This document shows positions 1 to 8,958 of a stretch of DNA of 64,000 nt, in pieces. Below the pieces are notes generated by a model. The model saw only the letters and a program-made list of their open reading frames with translations, was not told where the DNA came from and did not search any database. This DNA comes from Saposhnikovia divaricata (taxonomy: Eukaryota > Streptophyta > Magnoliopsida > Apiales > Apiaceae). The stretch is from the NCBI GenBank assembly GCA_036435485.1, contig CM071600.1:57223546-57287545 (forward strand). The letters run 5' to 3'. The first letter of the stretch is position 1. Each line of letters begins with the position of its first letter. The translations under genes and the position numbers were made by a program.

Positions 1-164
1 GTCACATTTTACCAACGCTTTAGTACTCAGTGTTTGAAAATTCTAATCACTTTATAACATTGTTGTTCTATCCACTGGCTCGGAAAAAATAATCTTGTTA
101 TTTTTTATTTTCGAACTCTTTCAGAATACAACTAAGCCCCCGGTGTGAAAATAAAAGTTGGGGA

Positions 165-823
165 ATGTCACTAGTCAATTAGTCGGTCCGACTGGTTTAT
201 AACCCGGTTAATATTGACTTTTTTCTAATAAAATCCTAGATTTTAGAATTAAAATGCAACAGTCTCCAGTCCATTACCAACGACTAAACAGCAGCAACAA
301 GCACTAGGCATTAGCAGTTTCATTCTTTTCTGTTTCCTGCTGGAAAACTGCTGTGTTTCTGCAGTTAAACTGCACTGTTTTTCTGCAATTCTGCCATGTT
401 TTTGCAGTTAAACTGCACTAATATTTCTGCAATTCTGCTCTTCTGCTGTCAAACTGCTCAGTTTCTGCAATATGCTATTTTTTTATTGAAACTGCATTGA
501 TTTATGCTCATAATTTGTAAGTTGCATTGTTGATTATGTTCTACGATTTCACTATAATTGTTATTCATTAGTTGTTACATAATCACGATTCAAAAGTACA
601 TTACTTCCTTATTTTCTTTCCACTCTTTAATATGTATTCTTTAATCTTTAGTATGCATTCTTTTTAGGTACTCATCTATACAACATTATAATAAGTGTTA
701 GACATATATATACATTAAATATATTATATTTAATTAATAATAATATATATTTTTGTCGACTAGTACGAGTCGACTAGCCAAAGGTCCATCGACTTGCCTC
801 AGACTTGTAACGTGACAACCATG
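165..823 (-). mobile_element. Partial Mutator-like non-autonomous element (copy 1)
   Basis: The right end (about 755-823) is rich in GACTAG/AGTCGA motifs and ends in CGTGACAACCATG. It is the reverse complement of the left end of the better-preserved copy at 56949-57807 (CATGGTTGTCACGT, then AGTCGATGGA). Its left part (about 169-200) also carries CTAGTC and GTCGG motifs, but no clean terminal repeat or target duplication was found there. The interior contains repeated TGCAGTTAAACTGC-like stretches. No coding capacity is visible. The left border is an estimate. Confidence 0.5.
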
Positions 824-1577
824 TTTAATAGTTATAATGCAGTTGAGGAAAACAAATAAATTTTATATAACATTACAACCATTTTGTCCATCAAAAACCT
901 TAGTCTCTTGTAGATTAACAAAACAGGCTTGAGTTGTAATCATGCTTTAGCGAGAAATATATGCTTGAGTATTCAAATGCCTTTAACCTCTTATATTCTT
1001 TTGTACATAAAAGTCTAGGTGTGTGAAAATTAGATACATGAGTATTCAAATTACAGCCATTTCCGAAAACAACCCAGTACATATTTCTGTATCGGTAACT
1101 ATGTGGTGTTATTTGGAGTGAACACATATTTTGGCAGAGAACATTATAGTGACATGGTGGCCGTTATTAGCTAAGACCTGTCCAAGCAAGGTTACAAATG
1201 CACGGACTGCTGGATGGAAGTTTTTTGTGTAGTTAAATATTCAAAATGTTATTTTAACTCATACATTAGACAACTAGAGACTGCGGATAAAATGCCAAGG
1301 ATTGCTTTTGGGTTTATTACTGATCCTGATTCTTACTGGCATATTGTGCTCTCTGATTAAACAGTGGATGTTATGTGAATTCATTTGTAGCATGAATTAC
1401 AAAGCTTTCTCTCCTAATTGAATTTAGCTAGTTGGTGACGGGTAATGATAATAGACAGACTAACATGTTAGAACAGGACCACATGTCTGAGTTGAGTAAA
1501 AGCTTAACTGCAATTGACATTGTAAAATATATGACTAAACTCCAATTTGCTTCAACTTTTTTTTAAACCCAAATATT
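824..1577. other. AT-rich non-coding stretch, no feature recognised
   Basis: Only a short minus-strand open frame (915-1127) with no recognisable motif lies here. I see no repeat pair, promoter or RNA gene. Confidence 0.4.
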
Positions 1578-2262
1578 TTGGCACTAGGCCCAGGAACACT
1601 GGGTTTAGGCCCTGGCTCCAAATTGGGTCTTTTGGCCCTTTTTACTGTTATAATGCAGAGCTTTATGTTTCCATCTGCTGGCCTTTTTTTGTGTTGGGAC
1701 TTATTTCAGTTTTTATCTCAGAATGAGGACAGAACTGAAGTTGAGCACATATTGTGGGATCCGCTTAGATCAAAGTTGGGTGTTGCAATCCTCGGTCGTT
1801 TAACCAATATATGGATTGTAAGTATTACCGTATGTCAGAACATGGAATAGCGTATGAGTTAGCAACAAATTAATTAATTTAAGTAATTATGTTTTATTTT
1901 ATGTTTTTCAGAAGCCCGACTCTCGTGTTTTATATGCTGGAAATGTATGTGCACTTACGGTTTATAATTTGTCTGATCTTGTTGGCTCGGTAAGTTTTGT
2001 GGTATCGTCATTTATCTCTACCGTAATGATTTGCCTGCTTCACTTATGTATTTCCTCTCTATTTCATTTGCAGGATGGTTTGGTTTATGTAGTGGGGTTC
2101 TCTGGTGGCGATGATGTTGTACACATGGCGGGGAAGAGGGAAAATGTCGTGACAATTGAAGTGAAATATCCATATCGCCATTGGCATTACCGCATGCTTG
2201 TGGGTATGGTGGATGTAGTCTTCGGTGAGATTGATCACTGTCCTAATCATCCTCCTGGATAG
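1578..2262 (+). pseudogene. Unrecognised spliced gene fragment (three putative exons)
   Basis: Three open segments join in phase 0 through canonical introns: 1578-1817 (donor GTAAGT), 1912-1989 (acceptor TTTTTCAG, donor GTAAGT) and 2074-2262 (acceptor TTTGCAG, stop TAG). The predicted product is about 168 aa. The downstream exons read VLYAGNVCALTVYNL and then DGLVYVVGFSGGDDVVHMAG, which look protein-like. The start is arbitrary, and the first 30 or so residues look like non-coding sequence read through. I do not recognise the family. The fragment sits directly beside an AT microsatellite and the broken end of the gypsy remnant, so it may be a gene truncated by the transposon block, a captured gene piece, or a chance arrangement. 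The phase consistency of both introns is the only real support. Confidence 0.35.
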
Positions 2263-2317
2263 CAGGTTCTGTACTGCCTCATAATATATAATTATCTCGT
2301 ACTCTTTCATATTAACT

Positions 2318-2321
<4 letters not shown>

Positions 2322-2356
<35 letters not shown>
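2322..2356. repeat. (TA)n microsatellite
   Basis: An uninterrupted TA run of about 35 bp sits exactly at the left edge of the gypsy remnant, marking the junction where the rest of that element is missing. Confidence 0.9.
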
Positions 2357-2358
<2 letters not shown>

Positions 2359-2359
2359 T

Positions 2360-2497
2360 GAGCATACCTCTCTCTGGCCTTGTTACTGTCTCCTCCAATA
2401 TGAGGTCCTCCTATGAGTTAAGGGGTGAACTCAGCCTCGCGAGCATACCTCTCTCTGGCCTTGTTACTGTCTCCTCCAATATGAGGTCCTCCTATGA
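2360..2497 (-). repeat. 81-bp tandem duplication at the gag 3' end
   Basis: A 57-bp sequence starting GAGCATACCTCTCTCTGG occurs at 2360-2416 and again at 2441-2497, giving a unit of 81 bp (27 codons). In the minus-strand gag frame both copies encode a GGPHIGGDSNKARERYA-type segment. A TAA lies between the copies. Confidence 0.85.
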
Positions 2498-4488
2498 TCA
2501 CATGGATGCTACCGCCTCGTTCTTCCCTCTCCTTGCGAGGCTCCACATTCTGTCCGACGGGAGGGACATTGGTGTATCCCAATCCTGGTTTGCCAGAGTT
2601 CCCTTGATGTTTCTTTACCTCCCGGACTGCCCACTCTGTTAACTTTCCTTCTCGAATTAAACGATCAATTTGCTCTTTAAGGTGCCAGCAATCTGCAATA
2701 TCATGCCCCGTCTGTTCATGAAAATCGCAATATTTCTTTCTATTCCAGGTTCCTTGTGCACCCATGGCAGGAGGTTTTGTGAACACCCCTTTATCAGCAT
2801 TAACTGCATAAATATGATCAATGGAGGCGACCAGGGGAGTGAATTTGTCTTCATCTCTAGCTGGGCGAACCCGAGGTGGGGAACGCCTCGGGGGATTGCG
2901 GTCTCTTCTTTTTGGGCTTGGACTACGATCTTGTCTTCGCCTGGGACTCCGAGAATCTCTCCTCTTTACTCCCTTACTCTTGCTTCCACTACTTTCACCT
3001 TTGCTCTTTCATAACTCTTCCATTGATTTCGCAACCCGCTGAAAAGGTTCTACCTCTTTGTATAATTCAGCGAGCGTACTGGGTGTGGATGCTTGCAATT
3101 TCTTCCAAAGCTTGGTTCCTTCTCGCAAGCCGGCAATGAGAAAATTCTTCACGGCCTCGTCATTTGCTCCTCGCACTTTAGGGACTTCGGCATTGAATCT
3201 TTTAAAATACTTTTGCAGGCTCTCTCCTTCTCTTTGCTTAATATTAGCCAAAGTGGACACAGGGGGTGCATAAAGCATCGAGGATTGGAACTGCTTGATA
3301 AAGATGTCTACAAACTGATCCCAAGAATCAATAGTTACTAGGGCCCCGAGCTTTGAAAACCACTGCTGAGCACTTCCCCTCAGCGAGGCCGCAAACAGTC
3401 TACACCTCGCTAGTTGCGAGACCTGATAAACATCCATCTCATTATTGAATCGAATCACAAACTCTGCTGGATCAGTATCGCCATTATAGGTCATATCATG
3501 GTGATGGCCTCGAAACACTGCAGGAAGTGGAGCAGTTCGAATTTCATGGGTGAAGGGTGAAGATGAGCCCATAGTGCTGAAAATCCCTTTCTCATTATTC
3601 ATCGCATCCAAGGCCTTTTTTAGCTCCTCCAACTTATAGTCCCCAATTTTGGCCTCCTTGTCTTCCTTTCCCTTCTCTCTAGTACTTCCATGATGAGATT
3701 GAGTCTTCTTAGGGGCATTAAACTCCTCCTGATCATTTTTGTGATCCTTCTTTTTAAGATCCTCCTCGCGATGTCGGGATCGCTCATGGTCTCGATGAGA
3801 TGGGGGTCTGTCATCGCGACGATGGGACCGCTCACGCTCTCTGTGAGAGGGGGGTCTGTCATCGCGACGATATGACCGCTCACGATCTCGAAGTGGAGAC
3901 ACTGGTCGATAAGAACCCTTGCTTTTATTTTTAGATCCTCCTCCCTTAACATCGTTAACCCTTTCTAACTTGAGGCGAAGGTCATGCTCAGTTAGCTTCT
4001 TTCCAAGACGGTCAAAGACACTTACTGATCGTCCTTCAGATGAGGCGGGCTTACCATGCGAGCCTCCTTTTTCTTCCCTAGTAGCTTCCTCTTCGTCCCA
4101 ATAAGGGTTCGTTTGGTCTGTTACTACATCGTCAAAGTCTTCTATTAACTTCTTGGTGGGACCCTTACTTCCCTCCCCCTCATGGGTTTGGGTTCTCATT
4201 CTTGCATTCCTCTTCACACCCCTAGAGCTATGCCGCTTCTCCATCTTAGCCATCCTTTCCTGCACGGATGCCACTGTCTCTCCGATCCCCTTTAGAAAAG
4301 ACATGACTTCGCTCTCAAATGTCACCTTCTGGACAGGGGGGTGTTTTTTCCTTATCGAACTCAGCCTCGGTCCCATCTCCATACGCTTCGCTCTCTGGTG
4401 AATCCTTCCTTTGAGGGTCGTCTTTGTTTTTCTTGTGCGACCCCGGGGTCTCCCCCACTCCGTTTTTCTTCTTGTTCGATTTAGTCAT
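2418..4488 (-). pseudogene. Ty3/gypsy gag (broken)
   Basis: This would encode the capsid/nucleocapsid polyprotein of a plant Ty3/gypsy element. The minus strand is open from 4382 to 3012, then continues in the same frame from 3008 to 2418 after one in-frame TGA (3009-3011). The first part has a basic, Arg/Ser-rich region with RDDRPPSHRERERSH-type repeats, followed by a retrotransposon gag domain (PAEFVIRFNNEMDVYQV, then LRGSAQQWFSKL). The second part carries a zinc-finger-like CxFHxxxGHDxxDCxxLKxQI segment at about 2720. The most likely original ATG is at 4488, directly downstream of the primer-binding site; reaching the main frame from there needs a shift near the C-run at about 4340. Pol is missing, so this copy cannot be autonomous. 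Confidence 0.8.
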
Positions 4489-4510
4489 TGTTCTCCCAAT
4501 TCAACGACTA

Positions 4511-4530
4511 GCCCTCCTTCTAGCGCCAAA
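4511..4530 (-). other. Primer-binding site of the gypsy remnant
   Basis: Directly inside the LTR border the minus strand reads TTTGGCGCTAGAAGGAGGGC. A TGGCGC start at this position is usual for plant gypsy primer-binding sites. I do not assign the tRNA. Confidence 0.6.
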
Positions 4531-5109
4531 TGTTATAGGGAGAATATTGTATAACAATATTTTGGAGGTTACTGGATTTATGGAGCAAAATACGGATATT
4601 TTGCTAAGAACCCGAAGAACACGGAGGTGATTTGTAACTGTTTGTGGCTGATCTTGTCTATTGATATTCAGTGGTGAACTGTTTTCTCAGACTTTACAAG
4701 ATGCCTACGTACCCTATTTATAGGGATCAAGCCCTACGTAGTTCTCTTGGAGAAGAAGTTACCTAGACGGGCTGGTTTCTATGGGCTCGACTTGGCCCAA
4801 ATCCAGTAGACGTCTTCTTGGGTTGATATATTTTACCCATTTATCCTGCTCATGACCCATGGCCCATAAAAGGTTACCTAATTAGATCATGATGCTCTAA
4901 TTAAACATCGATATTGGCGAAACTGGCTAGATGGCCTCGCATGCGACCTCGCTGGGCCAGTCATGCGAGGTGATCCGTGATGTATGGAGATAATCACACT
5001 CACGCGACCTCACTGGGTCTGACCGTAAGCCTTCATAATAAGTATACTCTAGGCCACGCTGGACCTCTAGGCCTCGCTAGGCCTCGTGAACTGCGACGCC
5101 ATCCCCAGG
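4531..5109 (-). repeat. Gypsy 5' LTR, inner part
   Basis: It begins TGTTATAGGGAGAATATTG and runs to the CCAGG target duplication of the SIRE-type element. It continues at 19810. The part near 4930-5090 is rich in GCCTCGC and GCGAGG motifs. Confidence 0.75.
5105..5109. other. Target-site duplication of S1, left (CCAGG)
   Basis: CCAGG immediately precedes TGTTAGG at the left LTR border and recurs right after CTTTCA at 19805-19809. Confidence 0.92.
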
Positions 5110-6163
5110 TGTTAGGTCCAAATGTGTTGTAGAGGGGGGTGAATACAACTTTTCGAATATGAGAGGCAATAAATACGATGCAATAAATGAACACACAGAT
5201 TCAAGGAATATATTTCTTATATATAACTTGAAAGGGTTGCTACAACATTCATTACAAAGTATAACAGAAGTTCAGAGAGAAGTGAATGATACTAAGCTCT
5301 GTGAATGCACTCTCTCTCTTTCTCTTGTGTTTTTCTCAAGAATTGCTCACTAACTAAAACATTACACAAGTACTTCTATTTATACTACATGTAATCTATG
5401 TCCTGTAGTCTTCAAATACTAAGATGTACGTGGCCCAATGATGTCCACATAAATCTTGCCTTATCTTGAAAGCTTGGAAATCTGCCAATCAGAAGATGCC
5501 ATGTGTCATGTTGAAGCTGCACTCTAAGTAGAACTTCTACTTGAGAATTTCTACTTAGCCATCTCGAAGTTCTAAGTAGAACTTCTACTTAGAAACTTCT
5601 ACTTGGCCATCTAGAATATTTAGTACTTAGAAAATATTCTGGTCTTCAACTTGAAACTTCAATGCACATCTTGAACTTGTGATATCTTCATGTCTTCTTT
5701 ATTCTTCACCAAGCTCTTGAATATGGATCTTTATTACTGACATAAACTTGCTATCAATGTCCTGACACTTGATGCAACGGTCTGGTTCATAAGTGACTAG
5801 TCTTGATAGGGTTTTTGCTTCTTGAATAAATTACCATATCCAATTACAAATGTGGCTTTCCAATATTTGCTTTCCTTCTTGTTCACTTGAAATCAATTGG
5901 TCTTATTGATACTGATAGTTATGATCTTGATTCTTGGCTTTCCAAATCACTGAGGCATGAACAACTTTGACTTGAACTTCTTTCAATGATTTCTTCTTCG
6001 ATTGATCATAGTTAACATGTTGAATTGTATCAATTACCTTGTCTTCATTTAATGTTGATTTCTTGTGATTTCTTGTTCTTGATTGTCTTCTGGTTAAGTA
6101 TCTTTTCCTTTAGTTTGAGTTACATTAGTTATAGTGTTACAAGTTTACACACTCTGCCTTTCA
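5110..6163 (-). repeat. S1 3' LTR
   Basis: It is 1,054 bp, TGTTAGGTCC...CTGCCTTTCA, and pairs with 18749-19804. The minus-strand TATAAATAG (5376-5384) marks the core promoter copy. The segment 5526-5610 contains inverted AAGTAGAA/TTCTACTT motifs able to form short hairpins. Confidence 0.95.
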
Positions 6164-6177
6164 ATCTCCCCCAATTT
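6164..6177 (-). other. S1 polypurine tract
   Basis: On the minus strand AATTGGGGGAGAT lies directly against the 3' LTR, the expected primer for plus-strand DNA synthesis. Confidence 0.8.
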
Positions 6178-6501
6178 GATTGTCTAACAATGACATTCAA
6201 ATTAATGAAGGATAACTCAACTAAACAATGAGACGAGAAAAGATAATTAACATTACAGTCTTGAATAATTTACAATTGAAATTTACATGAAAACAATACA
6301 AAGAACTTAAACTAGAAACAGAATTCGAACTTCGAATTAAAGATCATTTGAGTGATTCCTATCACCTGGATTATTTCATATCTTTTAGTCAAACTTGTAT
6401 CACCTTATTGGATTCACTCTAAGGTGAATTTTCCTCAAGTGAGTTAAAACAACCGAAAGACATGAAGTTTTTCCAACTTCAAGTTCACACCACTCTGACC
6501 T
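6178..6501 (-). other. S1 3' untranslated segment
   Basis: This lies between the stop of the last reading frame and the polypurine tract. No open frame or repeat was recognised. Confidence 0.5.
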
Positions 6502-8592
6502 TTAACCATAATTCCGTTTCCTCTTTCTAGCTTTAGCAACTTGGTCTCTCTCTTCTTTCTGCCTTTTGCGCTTCTCCTTCTGCTGCTTTTCTTTCTTGTA
6601 TACTGGATCTTTAAGCTGCTTCCACCTAGCATTCAACAGACTCACAGCTTCCATTTCTAGAGGGTTCTTGGGCTCTGGATAAGGATGTTTGAAAAGCCTT
6701 CTGAGTTTGTCCACCTCCTGAGTAGTCCTGATCTTTGGAATATCCTCAAAGTTCTTCATGATGAGCTGAGGTTTCCAGTGAGATTTATCAGATTTAAACT
6801 GACAATAGATCATCTTGGGGTAGCCCTTGACACGGTCAGTATTGTGGACACTGGCCGCATCTCGCTCCATTATCTTCTTTTCCACCACTACTTCAGACAG
6901 GTAACTCATGAGTCTCTGCTTTTCTTCAACAAACTTATCTTCCACTTCGCCCCATTTGAATACATATAATACTCTCTCCAGAAATGCAGCATCTTGAGTC
7001 CGTAGCAGCCATTGTCTACTCATATGCAAGATTGTTTGATTCTGGTCTGCATCTATGAATACTAAGGCATCAGCTGTATCTTCAACATAAGCATGTATCC
7101 AGTATACACTTTCACTTCCTGGAACACCAATAGCCTCCCTTATTTCTCCTTGTTCTAGTGCTCCAGAAGGAAGAGTCAGAGCTTTATCTACATTCTTCAT
7201 GGCTTGAAGAATATTCCATTTCTTCTCTATCAGCTCCGGCTCAATCTTCACGTCATCAAGAGGGTTTGGAGCAATGACATCACACTTCCACACCTCATTG
7301 CTCTTCTTGAATATTGCTCTTTCAATGATCTTCACGGATTTATCTTTAAGCTCAGAAGCGAATCCCTTGCTCATCATTTGTCTACAGACAGCTTTGAGAG
7401 ATTCTACTGAAATCTCCATTAGATCATTTTCCTCCATGCTAACCCTCTTCATCTTTCCATCAACTACCATCCGGACAAAATTTGGATAAGCTGAGAATTC
7501 TGGACCCTTGTCCTCTGCTAGCTGCATTAACTGATCCCTGTACAGAATGCTTAGCTCCTCAGATTGAGAGTATTGAATTTTAGTCGCTAGCAAGAACAAC
7601 TCTGACGCAGATCTTCTCATAATGAATTGGTCATCCACATATAAGAAAGATGTTGGGACTCCTTCTACCAAAGACAAGATAACCTGCCACTCCTTAAGAT
7701 TTGCATTGTATCCAACCCTGACTTTAGAAATTAGTCTCTTCAAAGCATTTATATAGTCCCCAGTCATTGGATTCTGCAAATTCAAGTTGTAGAACAGATC
7801 ATCTGCATCCTTGTTATGAACTCCTTTCGCACAGGGTCCCATCATTATCTTCCTTGCTTCATCCCATTTATGCCCTATCCTTCGTTTGTCCAGATCAACT
7901 TGAGGATTAGCTAGCCTTGCAAGCTCATACTCATACTGCTTCCCTTGTAGCTCCCCCTTATTCTCTAGGAATGCAGCATGTTCTTGCATCATCTTCATTT
8001 TATGGAACTGAGCTTGTTCCAAGGCTAACTGTTGAGCTTTAAGGGTTTCCTCATCAACAGGAAATTCTTCAGGCATTCCGGAAGACATCCCAGCACCTCC
8101 ACCTTGTTCCTTCAAAGATCTTTTTATAGCGTGTGCCAACGGTACGTCTTCCATGTCAGAATCTGAGTCAAGTACCTCCTGTACTGTTTCCTGATGACTC
8201 AGGTCAATAAATGGTTCATCAACCATTACTGCCTTACCCTTCCTCATCCTCAGAGCCTCTTCATCAACAGACGGCTCAACTTCTGGTTCCTTGACAAGAT
8301 CAGCGGGTTCTTTAATTTCTTCGATGTGAACTGCCTGCTGTCTCGTCTCCTTTCCACTCTCCCCCTTAGGTGAGTTATCCTGAGCTCCACCTTGGTCTTC
8401 AGATCCACCAGCTGCATAGGAACCTCCAAAACCAGAACCAGAGGCTCCCGCTCCACTAGCACCACCTGCACCAGCATCGGGGGGAGGTTGTTGCGACTCG
8501 AAACACTCCGGGGGCACAAAACTCCTGACTGCGAACATCATTCTACTGATCTCCACAACCATTGTATGCATTGTAGACTCCAATGCCCCCAT
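6502..8592 (-). CDS. S1 third reading region, C-terminal part, unknown protein
   Basis: A 696-codon open frame downstream of pol. It has a Gly/Ala/Ser-rich N-terminal stretch, an acidic stretch (SDSDMEDVPLAHA), a probable coiled coil rich in Gln, Glu and Met (around residues 185-240), a long globular-looking region, and a very basic C-terminus (KEKQQKEKRKRQKEERD) that resembles a nuclear-localisation signal. I see no transmembrane segment, signal peptide or zinc knuckle. Its first ATG is probably not the true start: the upstream frame at 8538-8930 overlaps it and the two look like one protein interrupted near 8590. In SIRE-lineage elements this position is called env-like, but nothing in this sequence shows an envelope function. 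Confidence 0.6.
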   Translation of the reverse strand: MGALESTMHTMVVEISRMMFAVRSFVPPECFESQQPPPDAGAGGASGAGASGSGFGGSYAAGGSEDQGGAQDNSPKGESGKETRQQAVHIEEIKEPADLVKEPEVEPSVDEEALRMRKGKAVMVDEPFIDLSHQETVQEVLDSDSDMEDVPLAHAIKRSLKEQGGGAGMSSGMPEEFPVDEETLKAQQLALEQAQFHKMKMMQEHAAFLENKGELQGKQYEYELARLANPQVDLDKRRIGHKWDEARKIMMGPCAKGVHNKDADDLFYNLNLQNPMTGDYINALKRLISKVRVGYNANLKEWQVILSLVEGVPTSFLYVDDQFIMRRSASELFLLATKIQYSQSEELSILYRDQLMQLAEDKGPEFSAYPNFVRMVVDGKMKRVSMEENDLMEISVESLKAVCRQMMSKGFASELKDKSVKIIERAIFKKSNEVWKCDVIAPNPLDDVKIEPELIEKKWNILQAMKNVDKALTLPSGALEQGEIREAIGVPGSESVYWIHAYVEDTADALVFIDADQNQTILHMSRQWLLRTQDAAFLERVLYVFKWGEVEDKFVEEKQRLMSYLSEVVVEKKIMERDAASVHNTDRVKGYPKMIYCQFKSDKSHWKPQLIMKNFEDIPKIRTTQEVDKLRRLFKHPYPEPKNPLEMEAVSLLNARWKQLKDPVYKKEKQQKEKRKRQKEERDQVAKARKRKRNYG

Positions 8593-8930
8593 CTCTCATT
8601 GAGAGTGCTTCCTAAGACACCACCAGCATGGCCCAAGTCATTGACCTTATTTGTCAAATCATCAAAAGCTGTAGCTTGACTTGCCATTCTTGCTGCGTAG
8701 TCGTCTAGAGCCCTTTGATTGTTTCCAATATTCATCCCAAACTGCCCCATCGTCTGTCCGAACTGCTTCATCTGATTTTCCATAGAAGTCATACGCGTAT
8801 CAAGATTTTCAGTGTTAAGGGACGGTGTTTGGTTTAGGTGACCTCGCTCTAATACTCGTTCTGTTGGTATTTGACGCTCGGTTTTGGGCCTTAAAAATGA
8901 AGGTCCCTCTCTCCCTAACCTCTCACACAC
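8538..8930 (-). CDS. S1 third reading region, middle coiled-coil part
   Basis: About 130 codons in a different frame, lacking an ATG start and lying between two longer frames. It holds repeated Met/Gln/Asn heptad-like sequence (MENQMKQFGQTMGQFGMN), a likely coiled coil. At its 5' side the break from the upstream frame coincides with a run of seven T (about 8990-8997). At its 3' side the break lies in a GAGAGATGGGGG stretch near 8590. Both are consistent with small indels, or with programmed or splice-mediated joining. Confidence 0.5.
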   Translation of the reverse strand: MCERLGREGPSFLRPKTERQIPTERVLERGHLNQTPSLNTENLDTRMTSMENQMKQFGQTMGQFGMNIGNNQRALDDYAARMASQATAFDDLTNKVNDLGHAGGVLGSTLNERWGHWSLQCIQWLWRSVE

Positions 8931-8958
8931 ACTCCCTGTCTCACGCTCGTGTATGTCT

